33,076 bases of DNA from NCBI GenBank assembly GCA_018055925.1, contig JAGPGQ010000009.1:1-33076 (forward strand). The letters are read 5' to 3'. The DNA is from Micropruina sp. GTDB lineage: Bacteria > Actinomycetota > Actinomycetes > Propionibacteriales > Propionibacteriaceae. Below the pieces are notes generated by a model that ran no database searches, was not told where the DNA came from, and was given only the letters and a program-made list of their open reading frames with translations. How positions within the stretch are numbered: position 1 is the first letter of the stretch; every line of letters starts with the position of its first letter. The position numbers and the translations under genes are program-made. Below, piece after piece: positions 1 through 8,901 of this stretch.

Positions 1-796
1 CCGAGTACATCACCGTCTCGGCGGGGATCCGTTTGCCGCTCGCCAGGGTGGTGACGGTCCCGTGCCGGCTCTTCTCGACCCGCTCGACGGTCTCGCCGAA
101 CCGGAACGTGACCGACAGGTCGCGCAGGTGGAAGCGCAGCGACTCGACGATCTCGGCGTCGCAGAAGTCGAGCATGGACGGACGAGCGTCGACGACCGTG
201 ACCCGCGTCCCGAGGGCCGCGAACATGGACGCGTACTCGATGCCGATCACACCGGCCCCGACCACCACCATGGTGCCCGGAACCCGTTGTAGATCGAGGA
301 TTCCATCGGAGTCGACCACATTCTCGTCGTCGAACTCGACGTGGCCGGGACGGGCCGGCTCAGTGCCCGGCGCGAGCACGATCCGGCGGGCGCTGACGGT
401 GTGGTGCTCGGTGCCCTCGATCCGCATGGTGTGCGGATCGATGAAGGCCGCGTCCCCGCTGTAGAGCGTCACGTGATTGCGCAGCAGCTGATTGCGGATC
501 ACCTGAGTCTCGCGTCCGATCACGTGCTGGGTACGCGCGGTCAGGTCGGCGATCGTGATCTCGTCCTTGACCCGGTAGGACGCGCCGTACAGTTCGCGCT
601 GGTGCATGCCGGTCAGGTACAGCACGGCCTCGCGCAACGTCTTGGACGGGATCGTCCCGGTGTTGATGCAGACGCCGCCGATCATCTGCTTGCGATCGAC
701 GATCGCCACCCGATGACCGAGCTTCGCGGCCGCGATCGCCGCTCGGTGGCCGCCCGGGCCGCTGCCGATCACCAGCAGGTCGTAGTCGTACTTCAT
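1..796 (-). CDS. sthA: Soluble pyridine nucleotide transhydrogenase, 3' end cut by window edge
   Basis: About 265 N-terminal residues are visible; the C-terminal dimerisation part lies outside the window. This is a FAD flavoprotein of the pyridine nucleotide-disulphide oxidoreductase family. It has a GSGPGG FAD-binding loop at residues 11-16 and a second GAGVIG dinucleotide loop at 180-185. The redox-motif region reads [11 protein letters not shown], so only Cys43 is present and the second redox cysteine of lipoamide dehydrogenase is Thr48. Loss of that cysteine plus close similarity to E. coli SthA (for example TIPSK and the GAGVIGxEYAS segment) points to soluble transhydrogenase, which moves reducing equivalents between NADPH and NAD+ in the cytoplasm. 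The ATG at 796 has a GGAGA Shine-Dalgarno five bases upstream. A mercuric-reductase-like or other single-cysteine relative is the alternative. Confidence 0.88.
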   Translation of the reverse strand, partial: MKYDYDLLVIGSGPGGHRAAIAAAKLGHRVAIVDRKQMIGGVCINTGTIPSKTLREAVLYLTGMHQRELYGASYRVKDEITIADLTARTQHVIGRETQVIRNQLLRNHVTLYSGDAAFIDPHTMRIEGTEHHTVSARRIVLAPGTEPARPGHVEFDDENVVDSDGILDLQRVPGTMVVVGAGVIGIEYASMFAALGTRVTVVDARPSMLDFCDAEIVESLRFHLRDLSVTFRFGETVERVEKSRHGTVTTLASGKRIPAETVMYS

Positions 797-879
797 CGCG
801 GTCTCCGTCCGTGCGGCTGCCGCGATTATCCGCCCCGACTAGCGCCGACGGCAATGATCGGCGGGTTACGGTCGCGTGA

Positions 880-1899
880 TCAGGACCACAGCCGGTGGTA
901 GGCGTTGATCGCCGGCTGCCCGCCCAGGTGCGCGTACAGCACGGTGGAGTCCCGGCCGATCTCGCCCGAGGAGACCAGGTCGATCAGGCCCGCCAGCGAT
1001 TTGCCCTCGTAGACCGGGTCGGTGATCATCGCCTCCAGCTGGGCGCCGAGGGCGATCGCGTTCATCGTCGACTCGACCGGGATGCCATACAGCTCGCCGG
1101 CCCAGCCCTCGAGCACGGTGATCTCGTCGTCCCGCAGGTCACGGCCGAGCCCGATCAACCCGGCCGTGTTGCGGGCGATCCGGGCCACCTGGTCGCGGGT
1201 CTGCCGCAGCGTCGCCGAGGCGTCGATGCCGATCACCCGGCGCCGCACCCCGGTCAGGTCCTCCACCTCCGCGAACCCGGCGATCATGCCGGCATGGGTC
1301 GAGCCGGTCACCGTGCAGACGATGATCGTGTCGAAGAACACGCCGAGTTCGCGCTCCTGCTCGGCCACCTCGAAGGCCCAGTTGGCGAAGCCCAGACCGC
1401 CCAGCCGGTGCTCCGAGGCCCCGGCCGGGATCGGGTACGGCTTTCCGCCGGACGCCTCGACCTCGGCGAGCGCGTTCTTCCAGGAGTCCCGGATGCCGAT
1501 GTCGAATCCGGCCGGGTCGAGCCTGGAATCGGCGCCCATCATGCGCGACAGCAGGATGTTGCCGACCCGGTCGTTCATCGGGTCCTCCCAGGGCACCCAA
1601 TGCTCCTGCACCAGCCGGCACTTCAGCCCCAGGTGAGCGGCCACCGCCGCGACCTGCCGAGTGTGGTTCGACTGATAGCCGCCGATCGAGACCAGGGTGT
1701 CGGCCCCGCTGGCCAGCACGTCCGGGACGATGTACTCCAGCTTGCGCACCTTGTTGCCGCCGAAGGCGAGACCGCTGCTGACGTCCTCGCGCTTGGCCCA
1801 CACCTGGGCGCCGCCGAGGTGACTGCTGAGCCGCTTCAGCGGGTGGACGGGGCTGGGCCCGAAGGTCAGCGGGTGGCGGGGAAAGTCGGCGATCGGCAT
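880..1899 (-). CDS. acdS: 1-aminocyclopropane-1-carboxylate (ACC) deaminase
   Basis: A 339-residue PLP enzyme of the tryptophan synthase beta/D-cysteine desulfhydrase fold. It opens the ring of ACC, the ethylene precursor of plants, giving 2-oxobutyrate and ammonia. The PLP lysine is K50 in GGNKVRK and the substrate-binding serine is S77 in YQSNHT. The residues used to separate true ACC deaminase from D-cysteine desulfhydrase are both of the deaminase type: Glu298 in VYEGKS and Leu325 in YAHLGG (Glu295 and Leu322 in Pseudomonas AcdS). Length matches the family's 338 or so residues. The ATG at 1899 has an AGGAG six bases upstream. The gene stands alone, without an adjacent AcdR-type regulator. 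It is a common trait of plant-associated bacteria and often spreads horizontally, but its base composition looks like its neighbours'. Confidence 0.93.
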   Translation of the reverse strand: MPIADFPRHPLTFGPSPVHPLKRLSSHLGGAQVWAKREDVSSGLAFGGNKVRKLEYIVPDVLASGADTLVSIGGYQSNHTRQVAAVAAHLGLKCRLVQEHWVPWEDPMNDRVGNILLSRMMGADSRLDPAGFDIGIRDSWKNALAEVEASGGKPYPIPAGASEHRLGGLGFANWAFEVAEQERELGVFFDTIIVCTVTGSTHAGMIAGFAEVEDLTGVRRRVIGIDASATLRQTRDQVARIARNTAGLIGLGRDLRDDEITVLEGWAGELYGIPVESTMNAIALGAQLEAMITDPVYEGKSLAGLIDLVSSGEIGRDSTVLYAHLGGQPAINAYHRLWS

Positions 1900-1951
1900 G
1901 GCGCACTCCTGGTCGGCTGGATAGCGGGAGGCTACCGCGAGCGCGCCCCGG

Positions 1952-2641
1952 CTACCGGCGCACCGGAAGGTCGGTGGCCGCCAGCCGGACGACCACCCCG
2001 TCGTCGGCGACCGAGAGGCCGGTGACCCGGATGCGTTCGTCCACTGCCAGCGAAATGGGTTTCACGACGCCGTCGATCAGCTGCTGGGAGCGGGACGGGC
2101 TGAGCGTGGCGCCGGCGACGTCGATCCGGGCCTGGGTGAGGTGTACCTGCTGGGTCGCGGCGTCCAGTTCGGGTACCGCCGAGATGCCGATCCGCATGCT
2201 CTGGCCGAGCAGGCTCACGGTGTAGGTGACCAGCAGGCGCCCGTCCCCGCCGGACGCGATGGGCAGGCCGGCCACCTCGCTCAGGCTGCTCCAGCCGAGC
2301 GTCCCGGACAGGTTCAGCCGGCCGATCACCGCCTCCTCGGTGCTGCGCAGCCGGATGTCGGAGGCGTCGTAGTCGATCGAACGGACCGGCACCCGGCGTC
2401 CCTCGAACGGCACCTCGGCGGAGTCGGCGGTGCCCGAGACGTCCACGAAACGGCCCTGGACGAGCGCGGCCAGCACCGAGCCGCCACCCAATTGCAGGGT
2501 CGGGCGCTTGAGTTGGAGGTCGGTGCCGGCGAGCGCGCGCTGCACCTGGGAGTCGATCAGGCCGCGGACGCCGACCTCGGCCCCGACCAGCAGCGCGGCC
2601 AGGACGCCGAGGACGAGCAGCAGCCGGCCGAGGCGTCGCAT
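1952..2641 (-). CDS. DUF2993 (LmeA-like) phospholipid-binding-type exported protein
   Basis: 229 residues. The N-terminus has an Arg-Arg stretch followed by a hydrophobic segment (about residues 6-22, [18 protein letters not shown]) that can act as a signal anchor. The rest is a beta-rich DUF2993 domain with typical segments such as [11 protein letters not shown] and LSLAGLP-like repeats. The characterised member is mycobacterial LmeA, a periplasmic lipid-binding protein needed for lipomannan maturation. A role in envelope lipid or glycolipid handling is therefore reasonable, but it is only family inference. The start is one base after the dapB stop, so the two genes are probably co-transcribed and coupled. 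Confidence 0.75.
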   Translation of the reverse strand: MRRLGRLLLVLGVLAALLVGAEVGVRGLIDSQVQRALAGTDLQLKRPTLQLGGGSVLAALVQGRFVDVSGTADSAEVPFEGRRVPVRSIDYDASDIRLRSTEEAVIGRLNLSGTLGWSSLSEVAGLPIASGGDGRLLVTYTVSLLGQSMRIGISAVPELDAATQQVHLTQARIDVAGATLSPSRSQQLIDGVVKPISLAVDERIRVTGLSVADDGVVVRLAATDLPVRR

Positions 2642-2642
2642 C

Positions 2643-3447
<805 letters not shown>

Positions 3448-3677
3448 CGGGTCACACGGCACTCACGCGCCCGGCAGGCCGTCGTCCGCGACGAGGCCCG
3501 GGGTGACGACTCGCATACCGATCGCGCGATCGACCACAGATTTCGGGATCAGGCACCTACTGGACGGAAATAACCCGAAAGCAGTCGCCGTTCCGGCCAG
3601 CAGTGGACGATGGCGCGATCGTCCGGCCGATTGGCCTCCCGGCGCCGGCACAACGCCGGGTGCCCCCGCCACCGGAA
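3448..3677. other. Intergenic stretch with no supported gene
   Basis: This lies between the dapB upstream region and the palindrome at 3678. It has a less GC-rich patch at about 3530-3580. A 69-codon minus frame crosses it but lacks any recognisable motif. I see no RNA gene. Confidence 0.4.
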
Positions 3678-3739
3678 AGCCCTGCCTAACTATCTCTGCC
3701 CTCCCGTCGACGGGAGGGCAGAGATAGTTAGGCAGGGCT
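3678..3739 (-). terminator. Perfect 62-bp palindrome, probable terminator of the glycan operon
   Basis: Two 31-bp arms are exactly complementary with no unpaired loop, centred on GTCGAC between 3708 and 3709. The element sits 11 bases past the stop of the last operon gene (3751). On the minus strand the hairpin is followed at once by TTTCC, a weak U-tract. A transcription terminator is the simplest reading; a protein-binding palindrome or a mobile repeat unit is possible. Confidence 0.6.
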
Positions 3740-3750
3740 CTTCGGGCGGA

Positions 3751-4767
3751 TCAGGTGGCCAGGTCGGGTGCCCGGAACGCGTAGACGGCGGCGAGACGGC
3801 GGGCGGTCAGGGCGCGGTAGCCGGGCAGGCGCTCGCGCACGCCGGCGTCGGGACGGTAGCCGTCGAGCAGGGCGGCGATCGCGTCGTCCGGGTCGGCGAG
3901 CACACCCTGGCGGCCGCGCAGCCGGAGATGCTCGATCAGGTTGGCCAGATCGAGTGCCGGGTCGCCGGCGGCCAGCAGGTCGAAGTCGAGCAGCCCGACG
4001 CCGTCCGGTCCGGGGTCGTCGGACACCAGGAACTGCCCGTCGTGGACGTCGCGGTGGATCGCGACCGGACGGAGCACCGGCGGTGGCGGCGGCATCTCAG
4101 CCACGCTCGGCAGCGGCAGCCCGAACGCCCGGGCCCGCTCCTCCCAGCCCTCGGTCACGGCCAGTTCGTCGGCGGGACCGTGCAACCCCGACCCGGACGG
4201 CGCGGCACAGCCGTGCAGCCGGGCGAGGGCCTCGCCCACCGCGACCAGCGCCGGCCCGGGGTTCGCCGTGGCGAGCAGCCCGGTCAGTGGACGGCCGGGC
4301 AGCGCGTCCGTGGTGACCACCGGTCCGGCATCGTCCCCGGCCAGGACAGGGGTGCGGATCGGCAGCCCCGCCACCCGCCGGAGCCCGCGCCGGATCCGCT
4401 CGGCCCGGCGCCGGCCGTCGACCAGCTTCGCGAACCGGGCACCGTCGTCGAGCGCGACCACCGCCCGGCGTTCGGATCGGTGAGCGATCAGCCGGCTGCC
4501 CGGGCGGCGCAGCAGCCCCGGCAGCTCGGTCAGCACCCGGTCGGCCCCCTCCGGCTGCAGCACGACCCTGCCCGCCGGCCGCGCCCCGGGAGTCGCCGCC
4601 GCCACGTCGGCGGCCACCGATCGGTCGGCGAACCACTGGCCGGCCACCCGAACGCCGGAGCCGGCATCGAGGTCGAGCAGCAGGTGCCCGTCCGACCGCG
4701 GCCAGGACCGGCGCAGCCGCATCCCGGTGCCCTCGATCTCCGCCCGGACGGTGTCGAAGGCGGTCAT
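3751..4767 (-). CDS. APH-fold phosphotransferase, last gene of glycan operon
   Basis: 338 residues, of the aminoglycoside phosphotransferase/choline kinase fold. The catalytic loop reads HRDVHDGQFL (238-247) with catalytic Asp240. The metal-binding position, usually Asn, is Gln245. The second metal-binding motif is LLDFD, with Asp261 and Asp263. The N-terminal lobe is poorly conserved, and FAKLVDG may carry the ATP-binding lysine. The fold phosphorylates hydroxyls of small molecules or sugars, and no substrate can be read from the sequence. The ATG at 4767 overlaps the previous stop as ATGA, so I chose it over a much longer frame that merely runs through the upstream gene. Linkage to glycosyltransferases and an exporter suggests a sugar or glycolipid substrate, not antibiotic resistance. 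Confidence 0.8.
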   Translation of the reverse strand: MTAFDTVRAEIEGTGMRLRRSWPRSDGHLLLDLDAGSGVRVAGQWFADRSVAADVAAATPGARPAGRVVLQPEGADRVLTELPGLLRRPGSRLIAHRSERRAVVALDDGARFAKLVDGRRRAERIRRGLRRVAGLPIRTPVLAGDDAGPVVTTDALPGRPLTGLLATANPGPALVAVGEALARLHGCAAPSGSGLHGPADELAVTEGWEERARAFGLPLPSVAEMPPPPPVLRPVAIHRDVHDGQFLVSDDPGPDGVGLLDFDLLAAGDPALDLANLIEHLRLRGRQGVLADPDDAIAALLDGYRPDAGVRERLPGYRALTARRLAAVYAFRAPDLAT

Positions 4768-5939
4768 GCCACGGACTCCTCCAGCGCCGCCAGCCGGGCC
4801 TGGATCTCGGTGCGCCACTCCACCCGGCACTGCCGCAACGGTTCGGTCAACCGGAGCAGTCGGGTGACCGCGGTGTGCCAGTCGACGGCCTCCGGCAGGT
4901 CTCGGACGGCCGTGTACCCGGCGAGGACCGCGGCGTAGCCGTCCTCGGGGAGCCCCGCCGCGCGGAGGCTGCCCAGGTCGGTGGCGGGGTCGCCCCAGCC
5001 GCCCCGGTCCCAGTCGGTGAGGCCGACGGAGCCGTCCGGTCCGACGATCACCTGGTCGGCCGAGAAGTCGCCGTGGATCGGCCGCACCAGGCGCGCCTCG
5101 GGCGCCCGCGCGGTCAGGCTCAGCAGCAGTTCCCCGGCCCGGGCGCGATGGTCGGGCAGCACCGCGGCGACCTCGCGCAGCACCGCCCGCGCGGCCCGGA
5201 GGCGTCCGGCCACTCCGTCCCCGGGCCGGGCGGGCAGGCCGGCGTGCAGCCGGGCGAGCTGGTCGCCGACCCGGACGAGCAACTCGGTGTCGACCGGGCC
5301 GCCGGCGAGCAGCCGATCCAAGGGTGCGCCCGGCAGCCAGGAGGTGGTCGCGATGCCACCCCGGCGAGCCCGGACGAGGATCCGCGGCAGCACCAGCCCG
5401 GCGCCGCGCGCGGCCACCTCGGTGGCCAGGTCCCAGCCGGCCAACGCCCGGGGCAGATCGTTGCGCCGGTAGGCGCGCACCACGTAGGGCAGGGCGCGCC
5501 CGCTTTCGAACGGACGGGCGACCCAGCGGCGTTGCGGCTTGTAGGCCAGGGTTTCCCAGCGTGCGGCCCGCACCCCCTCGGGCAGCGCCGCGGCCAGCCG
5601 GTCCGGCCGGAGCACGCCGGGCAGGTCGCGGTCGGCGCCAGCCCGGGCGATCAACAGGCCGTTGGCCGGGGACCAGCACAGCACCGAACCCTCCGGCGCC
5701 CGGTCGACCGTCTTGCGCGGCTTCGCCGCGGCGGCGGCACCGACCGCGTAGGCGAAGGCGTGCCCGGAGGCCAGCCGCAGCCCGGCGACCAGGCTGGTGC
5801 CGGGCTTGTACCGCAGGTAGCCGCGGTCGATCAGCCGTTCGCCGGCCTCGGCCAGGATCTGCCACAGCCGGTCGCCGTCGCCGATCAGCGCCACCCCGGG
5901 AACCGACGCGTCGGTGAGCCCGAGTTCTCCGAGGCTCAT
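4764..5939 (-). CDS. APH-fold phosphotransferase, paralogue of the next gene
   Basis: 391 residues from the ATG at 5939, which overlaps the exporter's stop as ATGA. An ATG 12 bases further upstream is possible. The N-terminal 120 or so residues form a separate alpha/beta part without a recognised motif; the kinase lobes follow. The catalytic loop is IHGDFSADQV with Asp291, again with Gln (Gln296) where Asn is canonical. The metal motif is TDWDRG with Asp309 and Asp311, followed by GDPATDLG. The shared Asn-to-Gln change links it to the downstream kinase. The operon position, directly after an ABC exporter and before a second kinase, suggests sequential or paired phosphorylation in one pathway. 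The substrate is unknown. Confidence 0.8.
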   Translation of the reverse strand: MSLGELGLTDASVPGVALIGDGDRLWQILAEAGERLIDRGYLRYKPGTSLVAGLRLASGHAFAYAVGAAAAAKPRKTVDRAPEGSVLCWSPANGLLIARAGADRDLPGVLRPDRLAAALPEGVRAARWETLAYKPQRRWVARPFESGRALPYVVRAYRRNDLPRALAGWDLATEVAARGAGLVLPRILVRARRGGIATTSWLPGAPLDRLLAGGPVDTELLVRVGDQLARLHAGLPARPGDGVAGRLRAARAVLREVAAVLPDHRARAGELLLSLTARAPEARLVRPIHGDFSADQVIVGPDGSVGLTDWDRGGWGDPATDLGSLRAAGLPEDGYAAVLAGYTAVRDLPEAVDWHTAVTRLLRLTEPLRQCRVEWRTEIQARLAALEESVA

Positions 5940-7735
5940 CGCGTCGACCACGCCGGGTCGGGACGGGACGTCTCGGTCAGCACCTCGTCCGGGCGGCCGC
6001 AGGCCCGCACCCGTCCGTCCTCCAGCCAGACCATGACGTCGCAGCCGCGGGCCGCGCTCAGGTCGTGGGTGATCACGAAGGTGGTCCGGCCCGCGGTGAG
6101 CCGGTCGAGCGCGGCGCTGACCTCGCCCACGGTCTCGGGATCGAGCCCGGTGAGGGCCTCGTCCAGGATCACGATCGGCGCGTCCCGGATGGCCGCCCGG
6201 GCGATCGCGATGCGCTGCCGCTGACCGCCCGACAGGGTGGTGCCCCGCTCCCCCACCACGGTGTCGTAACCCTCGGGCAGCGCGCGGACGAAGTCGTGCG
6301 CACCCGCCAGCCGCGCGGCCGCCTCGACCTGCTCGTCGGTGACCGGCCCGGCCGAGCCGAGGGCGATGTTGTCCCGGACGCTGGAGGCGAACAGCACGCT
6401 CTCCTGCAGCACGATCGAGATCTGTCCCCGCACGGACTCCAGGGTCAGGTCGACCAGGTCGTGGCCGTCGATCTGCACCCGGCCCAGATCGGGATCCCGG
6501 AGCCGGCAGAGCAGCGCCATCAGCGACGACTTGCCGGCACCCGACGGGCCGACGACGGCGACCCGCTGGCCCGGCCGGACCTTCAGGTTCAGCCCGCGGA
6601 GCACGGGGTGGCCCTGGCGATAGGAGAGCTGGACGCCCTCGAACTCGACGTAGCCGCGGAAGGGGGGCGCCGGGCGTGCCCAGCTGGCGTCGGTGATCTC
6701 GATCCGTTCGTCGATCACGTCGATGATCCGTTCGCCGGACGCCGCGGCCTTGGCGATCCGGCCGGTGTACTTGGCGATGTCCCGCAGCGGCTTGAACGCC
6801 GTCTTCAGGTAGGTCAGGAAGACCGTCAACTCGCCCGGGGTCAGCCGGCCGGTGAGCACCTGGTGGGCGCCGAAGAACAGCACCAGCCCGGTGGCCAGGC
6901 CGACCAGCACGTCGGTCTTGCGCTCCAGGCCGGCGGAGAGCTTCTTGGCCTTCACCCCGTCGGCCAGGCTGCGCTGGTTGCTGCCGCCGAACCGCTCCTG
7001 CAGCCGCGACTCCAGGGAGTAGCTCTGCACCACCATCATGGAACTGAGCGACTCGGTGGCCAGCGAGGCCAGGTTGCCCTCGGCGGCGCGCTGCTGGCGC
7101 GACACCCCGGCGATCTTGCGGGTCAACCGCAGGCTGAGCAGGCCGAACAGCGGGAACACCAGCAGCACGACCAGCGCCAGCTGCCAGTCCAGGAGGGCGA
7201 TCACCACCAGCATTCCGGCCAGGGTGAGCAGGTTGCCGACCAGCGGCACCATCGCGGTGACCGCGGCCTCCTGCAGCCGGCCGACGTCCCCGGTGACCCG
7301 GGTGACCAGGTCGCCGGTGCGACGCCGGTCGTGAAAGCTCAGCGACAGCGCGTTGAGGTGCGCGTACAGCTCACCCCGGACGCGGGTGAGCACCCGGTTG
7401 CCGGCCAGCGCGAAGCAGATCGTCATCAGGTACGACATCAGCGCCCGCAGGGCGACCACCGCCACCACGGCGCCGGCGCACACCGCGATCAGGACGGTCA
7501 GGTTGCCGCCCCAGACGCCGCGGGTGGCGAGGTCGGAGCCGGACGAGGCGACCACCGCGTCGATCACGTAGGCCAGCGGCCACGGCTCGAGCAGCCGGAA
7601 GCCGACCTCGGCGACCAGCGCCAGCAGTCCCCCGGCCAGCAGCTTGCGCTGTTCGCGGATGTGGTCGCGGAACCGGACGGCGGTCGCCTTCAGTCCGGGC
7701 CAGGAGCCCTTGAGCGTGGTGGGGCGTCGGGCCAT
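5936..7735 (-). CDS. ABC exporter, fused membrane and ATPase domains (type I half-transporter)
   Basis: 599 residues. An N-terminal membrane domain (about residues 30-330, six predicted helices) is fused to an ATPase domain. Walker A is GPSGAGKSS (396-404), the Q-loop lies in VLQESVLF, the ABC signature is LSGGQ (501-505), Walker B ends at Asp525-Glu526, and the switch histidine is His557. All catalytic residues are present, so it should work as a homodimer exporting a lipid, glycolipid or peptide, in the manner of MsbA-like proteins. The ATG at 7735 shares one base with the previous stop. A longer frame reaching to 8593 is a false extension through the upstream gene. The neighbouring glycosyltransferases suggest the exported molecule is their glycosylated product. 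Confidence 0.93.
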   Translation of the reverse strand: MARRPTTLKGSWPGLKATAVRFRDHIREQRKLLAGGLLALVAEVGFRLLEPWPLAYVIDAVVASSGSDLATRGVWGGNLTVLIAVCAGAVVAVVALRALMSYLMTICFALAGNRVLTRVRGELYAHLNALSLSFHDRRRTGDLVTRVTGDVGRLQEAAVTAMVPLVGNLLTLAGMLVVIALLDWQLALVVLLVFPLFGLLSLRLTRKIAGVSRQQRAAEGNLASLATESLSSMMVVQSYSLESRLQERFGGSNQRSLADGVKAKKLSAGLERKTDVLVGLATGLVLFFGAHQVLTGRLTPGELTVFLTYLKTAFKPLRDIAKYTGRIAKAAASGERIIDVIDERIEITDASWARPAPPFRGYVEFEGVQLSYRQGHPVLRGLNLKVRPGQRVAVVGPSGAGKSSLMALLCRLRDPDLGRVQIDGHDLVDLTLESVRGQISIVLQESVLFASSVRDNIALGSAGPVTDEQVEAAARLAGAHDFVRALPEGYDTVVGERGTTLSGGQRQRIAIARAAIRDAPIVILDEALTGLDPETVGEVSAALDRLTAGRTTFVITHDLSAARGCDVMVWLEDGRVRACGRPDEVLTETSRPDPAWSTR

Positions 7736-8901
7736 CAGGCCGCCCGCCGTCCGGGTGCGTGCGCGAGCGTGCGCTGCACCACCTGCGCCCAGGTGTGCCG
7801 TTCGAGGACGGCCCGGCGTCCCGCCGCGCGCAGCTCCGCCCGGCGACCGGCGTCCGCCCGCAGCTCGGCCAGCGCAGCGGCCAGCGCGCCGGCGTCGCCC
7901 GGACGGACCAGCCGGCCCAGCCGGCCGCCGTCCAGCGCCGCCGGCAGCTGGCCCACCGCGCTGGCCACCACGGGCAGCCCGGCGGCCAGATACTCGTAGA
8001 CCTTGAGCGGTGAGAAGTAGCCGCTGCCCCGCGCCGGGTAGGGGGCGCAGGCGACGTCCATCCGGTGCAGCTGCGCCGCCACGTCGGCGGGCGCGACGGC
8101 CCCGGTGAGTTCGGCCTGCCCGGCGACACCGGCGGCCTCCAGCCGTACCGTCACGTCCTCGGCCAGCGGGCCGTCGCCGACGAGTAGCAGTCGCCAGGTG
8201 GGGTCGGCGTCGATCAGCGGGATCATCGCGTCCACCAGGGTCTCGAGGCCGTGCCAGGGCTTCAGGGTGCCGACGAAGCCGACGGTGAAGCCGGCGGCGT
8301 CCGCCGGCGCGGCCCCGCCGGGCGCGACGGCGATCCGGTCCGGGTCCACCCCGTTCGGTTCGACCAGCACGGCCTCCGGGCGGGCGCCGGTGGCGCGGGC
8401 CCAGGCGGCGACCGGTTCGCTGACGCAGACCACGGTGCCGGCCAGCCGCAGCGCGCTGGCCGCCACGTCGCGGGCCTCGCCGGCGTGCACCAGCTCGCGG
8501 AACCTGGCCTGCTCCTCGACCAGGGGCGCGTTCACCTCCAGGACGCTGCGCACTCCGTGCTCGGCGGACCAGGCGGTGGCGGTGCGCCCCCACAGCGCGT
8601 AGCGCTCGTAGACCAGGTCCGGGCCGATCGCCGACAGCAGCGGGACGAGTGCCGCGTCGCTGGCCTGGGCGCGCCGCTCACGGGCACCCGCGGCGCCCTT
8701 GCCGATGGCCGGCAGCGGGTGCACGGTGACCGACGCCAACGGATCGTCGGACGGCAGCTCGCCGCCGGGGCGCGGCGTGCACAGGTGGACTTCGTGGCCG
8801 GCCCGGACCAGTTCGGTCAGCACGGCCTGGGCGTGCACCGAGGCGCCCTTGCGGCCGAACACCGGAATGCCGGGGTCGGTGCAGACGTAGGCGATTCTCA
8901 T
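7735..8901 (-). CDS. Glycosyltransferase family 4 (GT-B)
   Basis: 388 residues. It begins MRIAYVCTDPG and contains KGASVHAQ, typical of the N-terminal acceptor domain of GT4 enzymes. The C-terminal donor domain carries VGFVGTLKPWHG, LLLVGDGP and SPLKVYEYLAAGLPVVAS, the E-containing motif that binds the nucleotide-sugar. It is predicted to be a cytoplasmic retaining transferase. Sugar and acceptor are not deducible. The ATG at 8901 has AGGAGG five bases upstream and overlaps the previous stop as ATGA. Confidence 0.9.
   Translation of the reverse strand: MRIAYVCTDPGIPVFGRKGASVHAQAVLTELVRAGHEVHLCTPRPGGELPSDDPLASVTVHPLPAIGKGAAGARERRAQASDAALVPLLSAIGPDLVYERYALWGRTATAWSAEHGVRSVLEVNAPLVEEQARFRELVHAGEARDVAASALRLAGTVVCVSEPVAAWARATGARPEAVLVEPNGVDPDRIAVAPGGAAPADAAGFTVGFVGTLKPWHGLETLVDAMIPLIDADPTWRLLLVGDGPLAEDVTVRLEAAGVAGQAELTGAVAPADVAAQLHRMDVACAPYPARGSGYFSPLKVYEYLAAGLPVVASAVGQLPAALDGGRLGRLVRPGDAGALAAALAELRADAGRRAELRAAGRRAVLERHTWAQVVQRTLAHAPGRRAA

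Noticed and set aside
1-796. Dihydrolipoamide dehydrogenase
   Set aside because: The second redox cysteine is replaced by Thr48, as in soluble transhydrogenase.
3463-3672. 69-codon minus-strand frame between dapB and the palindrome
   Set aside because: No motif, no Shine-Dalgarno and no coding-like composition.
3751-5939. Aminoglycoside resistance genes
   Set aside because: The APH fold is shared by many kinases; context with glycosyltransferases and an exporter and the Asn-to-Gln change argue against drug resistance.
5936-8593. 885-codon frame read as one protein
   Set aside because: Only the part from 7735 has the exporter domains; the rest is an out-of-frame reading of the GT4 gene, and a 1-base stop/start overlap marks the true start.
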